Source of the DNA: Corylus avellana
Lineage: Eukaryota > Streptophyta > Magnoliopsida > Fagales > Betulaceae
DNA length: 64,000 nt
NCBI RefSeq assembly: GCF_901000735.1
Contig: NC_081547.1
Span: 23,118,046-23,182,045, forward strand
Reading direction: 5' to 3'
The notes beneath the pieces were generated by a model. It was not told the DNA's origin, did no database searches, and worked only from the letters and a program-made list of their open reading frames with translations. Of this stretch, positions 46,521 through 58,440 are shown piece after piece; within the stretch, counting starts at the first letter, position 1; each line of letters starts with the position of its first letter. Both the position numbers and the translations under genes were made by a program.

Positions 46521-47648
46521 TTAGATTTAAAATATTTGTAAACTCCAAAATTAAATTGATCAAATTAAAAACTACAATTTAAAGTGTATAATTTAAAAAA
46601 GCAGGTGAGGTTCATGAATATTTTTCCTAAAATATATGATGTTCTAGAGCCAAGATGAAAGAGAAATAAACTATAGATACAATATTGTAGTGTTTGGGTT
46701 GTAAGTACGTGGTGGATTTTCATTGTAGAGGTCTTTGTTAATTAATTTAGGGCATCGGATTGTTTATAGCCATCATGCATGATTTATATCCACTTCTCAT
46801 CGACCCCTTAATACAATATTTAAAACTAATATAACAAAACAATTAACTAACATAATGTGAAGAAAAAAATAATAATAAAAAAAAAAAACTTAAAATGTAA
46901 ACACACTTGATCGCAGGGAAGAGCATATGCATCAGTGAGGTTTATTTTAGCTTATGTTCATCATCAAACTCATTACTCATAAATCAACAAGCTATTTGGT
47001 CACTCATATATGTTCAACTCCTATTGGATTCAGTAAGTTTGGAGCATCAAGGATTCTAATTCAGAAAGGTGTTGTGATGGAGGAAAATGAAGATGGAAAA
47101 GATTTATGGGTGCTCTAGAGCTTTAAGACCTGACCAAATATTCTAAAAGCTCAAGCGATGGACCTTTTGCAAAACACGTACAGAAAGCAGTTATCGGAGT
47201 CTATCGATCCTTCAGGAGACTGTAAACACTTCAATGATTAAATTAGTCTTCTGTCATAGAAAGATAAACCGAATGGAGACTTTCCGAGAAAGAGATTACA
47301 TACCTTCCTAAACTTTTGAAGGGAGCCAGCTAGCTAGTGTTCCTTTTACAGTGAGGTAGGGTATTCGGATTGGTAGGCCAATGGGGCTGCCAGCCCAACA
47401 AATGACATCACGCCATTCATTCGCATAAATTGTTGATATGAGAAGTAATTTCGATATATATATATATATATATATATAGCTACTTGCAAGAACGACAACT
47501 TAACTCATTCCGACATTATATGATACAATATTGAATTTAAACTACGTTGTTTGTTGAGACTCTACACCTTAATAATAATAGTAAATAAAAATAAAATAAA
47601 ATAATGGAATCTTCCCTAAACTTATCATATTAATTAAGATCCCAGGTT

Positions 47649-47688
<40 letters not shown>

Positions 47689-47930
47689 CCAAAGTCCAAA
47701 GTAGGGAACTGAAGAAAGTTAAGTTCAACCAATTAAGTTTCCAATTTTCAACTGCAATTGCAGCTACACTCCAAGGTTTACCAACTCTAAGTCAATGATA
47801 AACCAGACAATTAATTAAATTAGAGAGAGAGATGTAAATGATTTTAATAATTTAACCAAGCTCAACTGCTCCATTGATTTTGCCTATAAATGACTGCTAA
47901 CCCATTAATTGAATCTTCATTAGCAAGATC
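46521..47930. other. Intergenic DNA with duplicated block and promoter region of the peptide gene
   Basis: 46521-47160 pairs with 24700-26000. After that a (TA)n tract (47456-47479), a (CT)n tract (47651-47686) and short AT-rich DNA lead to the peptide gene; a TATAAA lies at 47885-47890. No other gene. Confidence 0.6.
47885..47890 (+). promoter_or_regulatory. Probable TATA box of the peptide gene
   Basis: TATAAA 41 bp before the ATG at 47931, with a long (CT)n tract about 200 bp further upstream, a common plant promoter layout. The 5' UTR would be very short. Confidence 0.5.
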
Positions 47931-49781
47931 ATGAAGATAATTCTCATGATAAACACCATCTTTCTCATTTCTCTCATCATTTTTCATGGAGCCTCTCCTC
48001 CTTCTAACATGGTCGAGGCAAGAACTTTGCAGGGTAACATATAAATATTCTCTTTATAATTTATCCCTCTATTATAAATTGTCATTTTCTATTTAACTTT
48101 GCTTAATTAGGTTATTATTAAGCGTAGGGCTACATCTATTGTCCATCAATATTAAAGCCTGCGCTGCCTGCCATATATATAGGAAAGTGATGTTGTTTGA
48201 GCAGCCAACATATATATTTAGGAAAAATTTTGGACAAGAGTTTCTCGTTCGACCGAGATTCAGGTCTTGATCGACCAAGAAGCAAGGTATTATCAGTGTG
48301 AATATTGCCGAGAGTCTCGGTCGATGTCTCGGTCAAATCTCGATTGACTAAGGATGATTAGGTCCTTTCTTTACTAGTTCTCAATAGCTAGTTAAAATTC
48401 GATGGACTGAGAAGGACAGCCTGACTGCCATTTTTTCCCCAGTTTTTTAATAAGAAACACTTTATATTGAGTTTTCTTGAAAATCCTTGAATTTTATTGG
48501 TTTTGTAAAAAAATTGTGAGTTTTATTCGTTAATTTTGCAACCCACTACACCACTGTGCATCAAAAAGGTTTGGGAAAGCATGTCTTTGTCTTTTCAAAC
48601 ATCTAAACTTCTAGTACTCACTCCATCTAGCAATCAAACTGCATGCATGAAAAACTTATGTATACATGCTTCATCGATCACCGTGATTTGTGAACCGCAA
48701 GTCCTTTCGATCAGTATATATCATGATCAATTGATCATCTAATTTCTTTTTTATTTTTTTATCTTCACAACTGTAACTATTAGGGAAGATTTGTCATCAA
48801 TGAGTAGTTCAATCGGCTGGGAATCACGTCTCATAAAGCGGAGGTCACTAGTTTGAATTCTCTTTCCTCCTCTCTCCTTGTATGGACATGTAAAAATAAA
48901 AAATAAAAATTTAAAAAAAGAAATACTTTTAGGAAAGATTTAAAAAGTAGTACATCTTATGATCTGTTGGAAGGCAAATATAATGGGAAATAGATTCTAT
49001 ATATGTATATTACTGTAATAGTGATCTTCTACTGAGAGCTTGTTTGGTATTGGGTTTAAAAAATAGAGTTTTTAAGTCAAAAAGAGCTTTTGAGCAAAAA
49101 CTTCATTTTTAAGATTTTCCCAAAAGTGTTTTTTGGTCATTTTTAGGCTTTTTGAACCCTTAAAAGCGCTTTTAATTTTTTTAACAAACGAATACTTTTT
49201 TTAAAAAAACAGACTTTTTGAGTATTAAAAGTACTTTTAGACATCTTAAACGCAATCGCAAACAGACCCTTATACCAAGAATAGTATTACGTGGCGTTTA
49301 GTTCATGAAATCTAACATTTCTGCAGCATCCATAGCCTCAAGAATATAATTCTCATGTTTGAAAATATTAGGAATTAGATAGAATTCTCGAAAAATGTAA
49401 GATTTTCATATTTTGTTTACTCTTAGGCATCCCTTTAAGAATTATTTATTCTTTCCAAAATATCAAGTGCAGTTTCTTCATAAAAAATAAAAAATAAAAA
49501 ATAAAAAAAGAGGTGCAGGGAAGAAACTGACTATACTATTTGATTTATTTTCTTTATTTTTCGTGTATAACTAAATAAAAACGTGTTCATTTCCATTTTT
49601 TGTGGAATTTTTAGGATTCCTAGCAGGAAAGACTCCAAGCAGCTTGTTTGGGAAGACAGATTACAACAAAAAACCGTATTCCTCACCGCCGCCGCCTCCA
49701 AAAGTTGCACCACCATATGTGCCAAGTCCAGAAGATCTATTACTCATGGAATCTCCAAATCCTTACACAGCTTCTGCCTGA
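47931..49781 (+). CDS. Small secreted proline-rich peptide precursor, 89 aa, two exons
   Basis: Exon 1, 47931-48033, codes a signal peptide (MKIILMINTIFLISLIIFHG, then ASPPSNMVEA-RTLQ); exon 2, 49615-49781, codes the rest and stops at TGA 49779. The donor GTAACA and acceptor TTTTTAG splice in phase (G|GA), intron 1,581 bp. The mature part is FLAGKTPSSLFGKTDYNKK followed by a proline block (SSPPPPPKVAPPYVPSP) and an acidic end (PEDLLLMESPNPY). No cysteines. The layout (signal peptide, intron right after it, short charged Pro-rich C-terminus) resembles plant peptide-hormone precursors, and KTDYNKK has an Asp-Tyr as in tyrosine-sulfated peptides, but I do not recognise the family. Found by joining exons; neither exon is a long ORF. 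Confidence 0.68.
48800..48920 (+). mobile_element. tRNA-derived SINE in the peptide-gene intron
   Basis: A-box-like TAGTTCAATCGG and B-box-like GTCACTAGTTTGAATTC about 40 bp apart, then an A-rich tail (AAAATAAAAAATAAAAAT). A related copy is at 50844-50960. Confidence 0.6.
49036..49271. mobile_element. Harbinger-like MITE in the peptide-gene intron
   Basis: Left end GAGCTTGTTTGGTATTG and right end CGCAATCGCAAACAGACCCTT are inverted repeats of the GGTCTGTTTGG-type common in plant Tourist/Harbinger MITEs; the middle has paired runs such as AAAAGTACTTTT and AAAAGCGCTTTT. About 236 bp, non-coding. Confidence 0.6.
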
Positions 49782-50843
49782 ATTAATTTATGGATCTCAA
49801 TTTATGAAGACAGTGTGTATTTTATTTTCATTGCATTTTCAATTTTCTTGCTCTTTGTTTGGGGTACTTACCCAAAGTATCGATCATGTATAAAATGCTT
49901 TTATGGGTTCCTCTACTATTGAACATACTTCCAAGCAATGCCAATGTATGAAAATAATTTAAGATTTATGTCGTCTATGAATTCACTAGCTAGAGCACGG
50001 CCTTGTAATTGAAGAAATTCATAATGCAATTGACAATTAAATATAAAAAGCAGAATAAATATAAAAATTGAGACAAGAGAACTTACAAGGTAATTCAGTA
50101 TTAGACACCTACGTCCACGTACCGTTAACAATATTAGAACATAATTTTTATCAAATATAAGCTAAGAGTATGCAACGTCAAATATAAGTCAAGAGTACTT
50201 CATTATAAATATAAGACAAATCTTCATAGTGCATTCACAGGAGTAAAACATAACAATCTTTTATATGGTATCAAAGCCCATTAATTAGTTAATGTCATGT
50301 TTGTAGACTTGGTTTTTCTTGCTTTGGTGGTTGCATCGCTTGTGTGGGATTAGCTCACACAGATAGTGACTCGATCAATATCTAAAAGAGTTGTGGTCTT
50401 CAACAAACGTCTTTGACTTTTTCCTTGAGTACTCTCTGAGGAGCACACAATTCCGATCATCCACACGCCTCCATGTACTTTTGCATGGGCAATTTTGTCT
50501 TCTCAGCCTTTCTCGAACCAGTTCCTGAAAAATATAAAACTAGAATTAGGTTTGCAGACACAAAACCTTTCGATCTATAGAAGATTCACCGCCAACAGTG
50601 TCCAGACTCACCGCCAGTCTGGTCCAATCCATTTTCAAATCACTACAGTCCTGTTTAACCCAGTTCATAACACTTTCAGCCAATTTTCAACCCAATTCAA
50701 AATCAATTTAACTTTGTCTAACAGATTTTAGGTCAAAGTAGCTAATGTCCAAATCATAGCTATAGTCGTCATTGTTCACCAAACAAGCTAATGTTTCAAT
50801 TCAAGCCATCAAAAGCCATTTAAGATCAAGCAAGCCTGTGTCT

Positions 50844-50960
50844 AAGGGGTATCTTAATTGGATGTGGATCATGCCTCATGAAGCGGAAGTTACTAGTTTG
50901 AATTTTCCTCTCCTCCTTCCATTGTGTGGAATGTCAAAAAAAAAAAAAAAAAAAAAAAAG
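50844..50960 (+). mobile_element. tRNA-derived SINE, second copy
   Basis: TCATGCCTCATGAAGCGGAAGTTACTAGTTTGAATTTTCC matches the SINE at 48800 (TCTCATAAAGCGGAGGTCACTAGTTTGAATTC) with scattered changes and ends in a pure A run at 50937-50959. Confidence 0.6.
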
Positions 50961-51141
50961 GATCAAGCAAGCCTAAACATACCTAATCTACCACTACGTT
51001 TGCAAGGGTATATTAGATGGGGCTTGCGCGGGTATATTAGAACATAATTCCTAGAAAATAAGAAGACTACATTGATAAAAATTGAAAATTAAAAAAATAA
51101 TAAAATTGAGGGAGACTAGGGAGTGGTTTCACGGGTTTACT

Positions 51142-51396
51142 CATATATTTAGAATATATTTACACTTTTTTCCATTTTTAAGATTAAAAAAAAAAATTGA
51201 AAAATAACCCAATTTTTTTTAGAAATTATATATTTAGCATATATTTACACTTTTTTCCATTTTTAAGATTAAAAAAAAAATTTGAAAAATAACCCAATTT
51301 GTTTTAGAAATTATATATTTAGCATATATTTACACTTTTTTCCATTTTTAAGATTAGAAACAAAAGTGAAAAATAACCCAATTTTTTTAGAAATTA
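51142..51396. repeat. 85-bp tandem repeat, three copies
   Basis: TACACTTTTTTCCATTTTTA starts at 51161, 51246 and 51331, exactly 85 bp apart; each unit also has ATATATTTAG(A/C)ATATATT and AAAAATAACCCAATTT. Located about 280 bp upstream of the PIG-F start codon. Confidence 0.9.
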
Positions 51397-51419
51397 TTTT
51401 TCGACAGACGCCGGTGTTT

Positions 51420-51600
51420 TTCATTTTTTGCATTTTTTTCGGATTGGAGGGACGCCGGAACACCGGTGAAGAGGGATTTAGACGGATCCGCAGCAACACA
51501 AGGGGGTTTGGTGCGGGCCGAGAAGTCGATGAACACCATTAATGGACTCGAACCTATCTCCCTCGCTCAGCTAACCACTCGTGCGTAGCGCCCATTGTGT
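51420..51600 (-). mobile_element. Possible SINE with tRNA-like head (minus strand)
   Basis: On the minus strand GAGTGGTTAGCTGAGCGA is followed about 15 bp later by GGTTCGAGTCC, a perfect B box. No acceptor-stem pairing is found, so it is not a working tRNA gene. The body would run left from there. Confidence 0.35.
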
Positions 51601-51671
51601 TGCGCACTTCGGCTTCTTCTCTCTTTTAATATTTTCTTCTATTCTTCCGCTACGGACCACGAATATAAAAC

Positions 51672-54600
51672 ATGAAGACGAACGCGACGACGTCGTCCGT
51701 GAAAGCCTCAGCAGAGCCGGAAGCAGAAGTCAGTGCCTCCTCTCATTCCATCTCAGCCTCCGAGGCGCTTTTTGTACACCTGATCTCTGGGCTGGGCCTC
51801 GGCCTGGCCGTCTTGCTGGCCCACTATGTCTTCTCCGTCAACCTCGTCTCTCATCCTTCTCTCACTCTCCGTCTAATCTGGGTAAACCTCTCTTTTATTT
51901 TTTTATTTTTTTATTTTTTCTAATTTCACCCTCTAATTTGTTTTTTGTTTTTTGTTTTTAATTAATATCAGGTTATTGAGTGCCCAATTGTGATTCTTCT
52001 CTACAGTCGTTACCGAAAGAATCGCGAAGATTGCTCGGTAAAATCAGCATCCCTTCGTTCTTTTTTATTTTTAATTTTTTTCTCTGTTTGGTTACCGAGA
52101 AAATGTGGGAAAAGGAAGTTTTTAGTGTTATGTCATACGTATATTTTGGTTTCCAGAAATGAATGCATTAGATCCAGTTCATGACTTTAATCGAATTTTT
52201 CCTTTTTATTTTCTCAGCAGCAGTTTTCTTCTTCTTTTTGATTTCTTTAGTTTATACTTTGGTTTGGTGTTGTTTTATTGATTATTTCAGCTGTGTTTTT
52301 TCTTTTTCAGTACTTGAAAGCTGTGGGACGAGGCTTACTAGGACTTCCTGTTGGTTAGTCTTTTTTCTTTTTCCTTTGGTTTGCTTGTTAAGTGTATGAT
52401 TATATTACCAAGTTAATGTCCATCACTTCGTAGAAAGCTGATACGTTGGTTTTAATGCAATTTGATGGCACAAAGGTGTCATTTGTAATGGACCCATTAG
52501 AGATAATGAAGGCTTTATTATGCTTTGGGTTCATTTTCATGATTTTGCGTACATGTTAAAAATGCTGTTGTACTTCTTGGTAAATTATACTTCATATATA
52601 AAAAGCAAATGGGAAAGAAGAATCTGGGAAAGTGGTTCAGAACAGTTAATTCAGGAACTTTTTTCTGGTTTTGTTCCGCAGGGGGGGGGGGGTGTGCGGG
52701 GCGAGGGACCTACTTGACAAGTTTTGCAGAATCTGAATATGGTTACATGGATAACCAATAACATCTAGTACTATTGTCCTTGTTCAGAACTCGTCTTTCT
52801 ATATTTTGATTGTAAACCTTCGTCTGTGATATTCTATAAAGGTTCGGTAGAGCCCATAAAAATAAATAGATTGTACAAAATATGGAACCTCATTTACCAA
52901 AATTTGTAACATTATGCTGTATCACATGTTCATTCGCTGTCAGTTCAATTGTTTTAGGGTCCAATCCAGTTTAACTGATTTTTTATTGTGTATATATGGG
53001 GCTGTAGTTTTTTCATATCACAGTTTTTGAAAGAAAAAACATACACCAGAAGAACATCTCTGGCAATAACTGCACCTAGATGATTATGTACCCTTTTGCT
53101 GTTGCCTACTTGCCTAGGCTGGTGCATCATATTAAACTTGTATTTGGTTTATGGCCTATCATAGGTAGAGCAACTGAATCACCTAGTTAGGGCAACGTCT
53201 ATGACTACATTGCCTGAGATTGTGTGATCCAAAAGATAATAATTGCTCTATTGTATTTCATACTATCTTCAGTTTGTGAGCTGTTAGCCTACTCTTAAAC
53301 CTTTCAGTTCCTTCTCTGTCTTTATTTATTTGTGTTAAAAAAAGGAAATATCATTTCTTTTGTTTCTATTCTATAGGGGCTCTAGTAAGTGCTTTGGGAG
53401 CTATCGCATTGGGCACACCTGTTGGCACTCAGTATGTGATTAAGGGTTCACTAGACTTTGTATTTATTTGTGTAATTCTGAAAATATAAGTATAGTTTCA
53501 CACTCTTCTGTTCCTTTCTGAAACAAGACCTTTTTCTCATCATCATCATCAGGTACATAATTCACCTTTCTTTCTTTTTTTTTTCCTTTTTTTTTTTTTG
53601 GAATACCTTTCTCATCTTCTAAACTTTTATTGAGAAGGAAAGTAGAACCCATAATGGTGTATAATTTCAGCAATTTCAAAGATATTTTGTGACTATTCAA
53701 CCTCAAGTGTGAGTTATGTTTTCAGAATTATGAAGGATGAAACATATTTGAATGATCCATAAATCAACTTATCACCAATTTGATAACCTATGGACTCACA
53801 TACTTCAATTTTTTGTTATTGAAGATTTAGTTATGTTGCAAGCATTTGTTGATTTTGTGCCACTCTTGTTGGACACAGGTACTTCTCAAAGACCATTAGC
53901 TGGTCTCTAATGATGTCATTGTTCACTGTAAGTATGTAATGCATCATAATCTTCCCTTCTTTACAGTATCATACTTTCAACATTCCTGAGTATTTGGATT
54001 GGAATTCCTTGACTTCTTATATAACCTAAATACTTGTGTCATATTTTATTCGACAATATCTGATTATTTCTTTTTCTTCAAAGCAAATCATAAATGACTT
54101 TATTAGTATTAGAGTATTCACTTGCTAGGGTTTCCAGAAGCATTTTTTTTTTTTTTCCTTTTTACTTTCTGATTAATTATTGCTTTCATGCTTTTTGGCT
54201 CAACAAGTTACTATTCTGTTCCAGTTCTCCAAGGACCTGAAGTTTTCCATTTTGAACATGTTTTGCCTCTTACATATTTATTACTTTTTGGGTTTTGGCA
54301 GATTGTGCCTGCAGCTTCTGTATTTGGTGTATCATGGAAGGATTGGCAACGAATATTTGCACATACAAAGTTAGTTTCCAATCACTACTTGGCTTTTTGT
54401 TAACTACTTTAGCCAATGGGGCCTATACTATTGTTGTTATCTTTGACTGGGTTAGATATATGATATTGAAAACTAGTTTTCTGTACACTACCCATTAGAT
54501 AAATTCCAGTTACTTATGTGCCGATGTGATGTCTAAAAATATTCACTTTTAGGCCAGTTGGATCTGTTGATCTTATAATTTGCCTTCCGGCACATGGAGC

Positions 54601-56494
54601 TGTTATTGGAGCTTGGTTTGGGGCTTGGCCAATGCCGCTTGATTGGGAAAGGCCATGGCAGGTACTGCACTCATCCTTTTTCATTCCTAATGTACTATTT
54701 TAAGCAATTTTTTATTTTATTTTTTCTTTATCCAGTATGTTAAGATAATAGTCATAATTTTCTTCTACTATTGTTTCATTTATAATGATTTTTTGCAGAT
54801 AAATACTTCCACTTTTTTTTTTTTCTTTGCAAATGATCTGAAATCTAACTCGGCTTTTTTCCACTAAATTTATTTGGCAAGCTTGTTCTACATTCATCTC
54901 TTTATATCTTATAATTGTTCTGTGTTGATATAGTTTGTACTTGATTAGTCAAAAATATATTGTTTCATTAGTCTGTACTTATATTATTAGTTAATGAGTT
55001 GGACATGGCATGCTGGTTGTCCTTTTGTTCAACTAGCCCAATTTGTTTGTGGGTTGTCAGCCCAACAGTATGGTGCGGAAAGGTGTCTCTGATGTGGATT
55101 TGAACTGTAAAAGCTCTCATGTAGGAATTAAATATGTAAACTAGCCATGAAATGGAAGGTTTGTATCTTCACATGTTCTTGGAAGTAGGCTTTATAACTT
55201 CATCATCTGATCATTCAAAAACCAAATTCTGATCTAAATTTTTTCCACATGTTCTTTAAAGTAGCATATTTTTCTGCAAGAGTTCTCCTGTGCTGTGTAA
55301 TTGTCAAGATATTTGTGATCCAAATGTGAACTCACTGTCTGAAGGAGCAAAAGTACATAAATAATGCAAGGAAGCATACAGTGAAGTACTTGTGACAAAC
55401 TAAAAAAAATTCAATCTCCTATCAAACTGGCAACCATATGAAAATTTGGTATCTTAATCATATCACATTTCATACTTTCATATGGTATCTTAATCATATC
55501 ACATTTCATACTTTCATATGGTATCTTAATCATATCACATTTCATACATCCCTTTGGGTTATTAAATTTTCCCAGTCTTTCGATCAGTGTGTCCTATTTA
55601 ACTGCCACATTAGTGATCCTTGGTTTTTGTGGATATGAATAGAGCTAGTGCCACCCTCATTCAGACAATAAATCTCTTTTTTGTACGCATGTACATCTTA
55701 ACAACTGATTTTCATCCCATGAGCAGTTAATTGACTTGACGTTCATAAATCCACGATTTCCTTGTTAAGTACAGAGCTAGTGGGGTTGATCTGTTGTTTG
55801 GGGGAATTTTATACTTTTTGAAATTAAGCCATCAAATTTGCCTTTAATTGAAGTGATGGGTTCTGATTTAGAAAAGGAACCAATGAAGAAACTCTTTTTT
55901 CTTGGGTATATACTTTCTAGATTTAGGCTGGTATCTTGCATCACTTTCATGTTGAACTCTTTCTGTTTATGGTTAAATTGTGAATTTACATGAGGGAATG
56001 ATTCGTAGAGTCCAAAGAAGGATAATATAATTAAATAGCGAGCAGCAACAAACCAGGTACTTGTGTTTATCCTTGCAAGAGTTTAGATTCATGGTTCATT
56101 GAGTTTACGGCTAAATATATGAAGTTGCCTGTTTATAAATTGTGTTAACTTTTTAAGTCTTGTTCGGTAACATTGAGATTTGAGCATTAATAAGTGATGA
56201 TGATCTGTTTATGTTGTTTCTTCCTATGTTTGTAATGATCCTTCTCGATTGATGATATTTTTATGCTTGTTAAATTATTTTCAAATTGTCTCTTCTCAGA
56301 TCAAATAACTTACTTGCATTTCCTCCACTTATTTTTTTATGTTGTTATTTAGGCCTGAAGTATTTTATAACATTATGTAGGAATGGCCTATTTGTGTGAG
56401 TTATGGAGCAATAGCTGGGTACCTGATTGCAATGGTGGCCTCCTCCTGCTTTATCCTCGCACGTGCTACATTGCAGCATGTCAAACGAGACTAA
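51672..56494 (+). CDS. PIGF: PIG-F, GPI-anchor biosynthesis class F protein
   Basis: Eight coding exons phase exactly: 51672-51881, 51972-52037, 52311-52353, 53377-53431, 53879-53927, 54302-54369, 54553-54661 and 56381-56494, giving 237 aa, close to the family norm. All junctions are GT-AG. The protein is a multi-span ER membrane protein: hydrophobic segments near 30-60 (LISGLGLGLAVLLAHYVFSV), 70-85, 95-120, 130-150, 165-190 ([26 protein letters not shown], the most conserved block) and 200-225. PIG-F partners and stabilises the PIG-O and PIG-G ethanolamine-phosphate transferases that add the terminal bridge used to attach proteins to the GPI anchor. Start: first ATG, preceded by an upstream ATG-free 5' region. 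The last intron (54662-56380) is 1.7 kb. No defect seen. Confidence 0.93.
55448..55548. repeat. 36-bp tandem repeat, three copies, in the last PIG-F intron
   Basis: GGTATCTTAATCATATCACA begins at 55448, 55484 and 55520. The copies are identical except at the end of the last. The open frame through it is a by-product of the 36-bp period. Confidence 0.92.
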
Positions 56495-57327
56495 CAAGTA
56501 GCTTAACAAGATAGACACATTTCTGGAGAAAATTTTTTTTTTCCCCTTTCATTAGAATTTCCTGATCTAAGAATGTATTTTCAATACCAAGCATAGTGGG
56601 GTAATAGTGTGATATATAACATTACTCTTTACCGATGTGGAGCTTTGAGTATGTAGTTTTAGTGGATTCAAGCTTTAAGCAGGGCCGAAACAATAATTTA
56701 CATGGTAGCCAGCTGCACTCCCAGCTTGGTCATTTTCATTCCACATAAGGCTGTTAACGAGTTGAGCTTGAGCATGTACTGCTTGCTCGACCTTGACTTA
56801 TTTAAGTTTTATTTGAGCTCGAGCTTGTGATGTGCCGAGAAATTGGCCTTTTATAGATGATTAAGGGTAAGAATTCTTGTTGCTTGTTCAATGTGGGACA
56901 AGTCAGATTAGTTGAACCCTTAGCAACAACATGATGTTAATTATCTTTAATTGTTTCTTCTCGTGCGAAGCCATATATATAGATTGACAAGCTAAAGTTG
57001 CTAAGAAGAAAATTGAAGCAATAAATGAGACAAATAAGTCGGTCACTTTCAAAGTGTTGAAGGAGATCTGTTGCAGGAGCACAAGAGCTTCAAGATCATT
57101 GTTCAAGCTACTCCCAGGGATGAGGGCAGCTTGATGCATTGGAGCACGGAATATGAAAGCTGAAGGATATTCTAGAACCCAATACATTGTTTCAGTTTGT
57201 AATTGATGTCAGCAAAGGCATTGATGCTTACCTTCACTAGCCATAAACAAAATGGTTATTTTGCGTCTTGTTACTATGTCCTTCTACAGTAAATAGATCA
57301 GGAGTGTTATATGTGTTTTATTTTAGG

Positions 57328-57715
57328 GAAAAGTTTACATGTCCTTCTCAAACTACCTCTTAATTGACAATGTTTTCTTCAAACTACCAAAAATTGTCAA
57401 TGTTTCTCCTAATGACGAAAATACCATTAAAAAAAATTAAAATAATTGTTTAAAAACAATAATAATAAAAAAAAAAAAGTGGGATTTTTAAAAAAAAAAA
57501 AAAAAAAAAAAAACGTTTTTTGTTATATATATTTCAAATTTATAGGGGTATTTTTGTCTTATTGACAAATATTTAAGATAATTTTTGTCTTTTTACTGGT
57601 CTTGGGGGATATTGTTAATTTTTGGATAGTTTGGAGAAGATATTGTCGCAATTAAAAATTTGAGAGGAACATTATCAATTGAATAGTAGTTTGAAGAGAA
57701 TATATGAACTTTTTC
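57328..57715. mobile_element. Foldback MITE, about 388 bp
   Basis: Ends GAAAAGTTTACATGTCCTTC and GAAGAGAATATATGAACTTTTTC pair as inverted repeats, and the arms continue with (TCAAACTAC / GTAGTTTGA), (AATTGACAATG / CATTATCAATT) and (AAACTACCAAAAATT / AATTTTTGGATAGTTT). Poly(A) in the middle; non-coding. Confidence 0.65.
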
Positions 57716-57986
57716 GTTCATTTTATTATCATGTAAGTCTACATGTGAATGTTGGTTTTGTGTGGGCTTACTTAAACCACCTATTGTTGACACCCATAAA
57801 CTCTTATGGGTCAAATGCATCTTTGGGGGCTTTTGTTATATGTTTTTCAAAATAACATATAACATAAATTATTGAATATACTTATAGGTTATATATAGAA
57901 TCAATTAATTATTGCTACTTAATATATATTAATTATTGTTATTTATTACTTAATTTATGCTTACAATATTACTTGATAAGTAATAC

Positions 57987-58417
57987 TAGGGCTATAAATA
58001 AACCAATCCATTTGACAACCCGCTTGGTTTAGCTCAACCCGAACTCAAGCTTGATACTATAGAAACCCTCTCGATTAGTAAATGATACCTACCCGACTCG
58101 CTAGAGAAAACTTGAAATAGAGGCACGAGCTCAGCTCGTTTAAAGCTCGACTGGATTGTTTGCCCAACTCGTTAGTTCATTCATATATCTTGTAACTAAC
58201 ATATTATCTAGTTACTTAATATTTAATAGCCTAACTCGAGCTCAAGTTGAGCCCGACTCAGCTTGGATAGCATTCTCAACGATCTCAAACCTCGCCCAAG
58301 CTTTCAACGAGCTAGGCTTAAACACACATTTCATAGCTTGGCTCGAATAAGCATATTGATAAATGAGTCAGCCTTGAAATCTTAAAGCTCGACTCAGCTT
58401 GGCTCGATTACATCCCT
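57987..58417. mobile_element. Degenerate hAT-like element
   Basis: Left end TAGGGCTATAAATAAACC and right end GGCTCGATTACATCCCT are imperfect inverted repeats, with TAATAC on both outer sides. The interior is rich in AGCTCGA/TCGAGCT and GAGCTAAGC-like strings in both orientations. Confidence 0.45.
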
Positions 58418-58440
58418 TAATACATTATACTATTTTTTTA

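Larger units (their letters stand above)
49782..51671. other. Intergenic DNA between the peptide gene and PIG-F
   Basis: No gene. It holds a possible retroelement remnant (TGGTATCAAAGCCC, a primer-site-like string at 50266-50279), a second SINE (50844-50960), an 85-bp tandem repeat (51142-51396) and a possible minus-strand SINE head (51420-51600). Confidence 0.55.
56495..58440. other. Intergenic DNA after PIG-F
   Basis: No gene supported. It contains CTCGAGCTTG-rich DNA near 56750-56840, a foldback MITE (57328-57715) and a degenerate hAT-like element (57987-58417), plus poly(A) runs at 57470-57513. Confidence 0.5.

Noticed and set aside
50141..50450. A solo LTR next to the TGGTATCAAAGCCC string
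   Set aside because: A primer-site-like string is present, but no TG...CA LTR ends or coding remnant could be recognised, so it is mentioned only as a possible remnant.
51535..51600. A tRNA gene on the minus strand (perfect B box)
   Set aside because: No acceptor or anticodon stem pairing and the A-to-B box distance is too short; better explained as a SINE head.
52181..52717. Short ORFs between PIG-F exons
   Set aside because: They lie in introns bounded by GT-AG sites and have no codon pattern or domains; the exon chain around them is fully phased.
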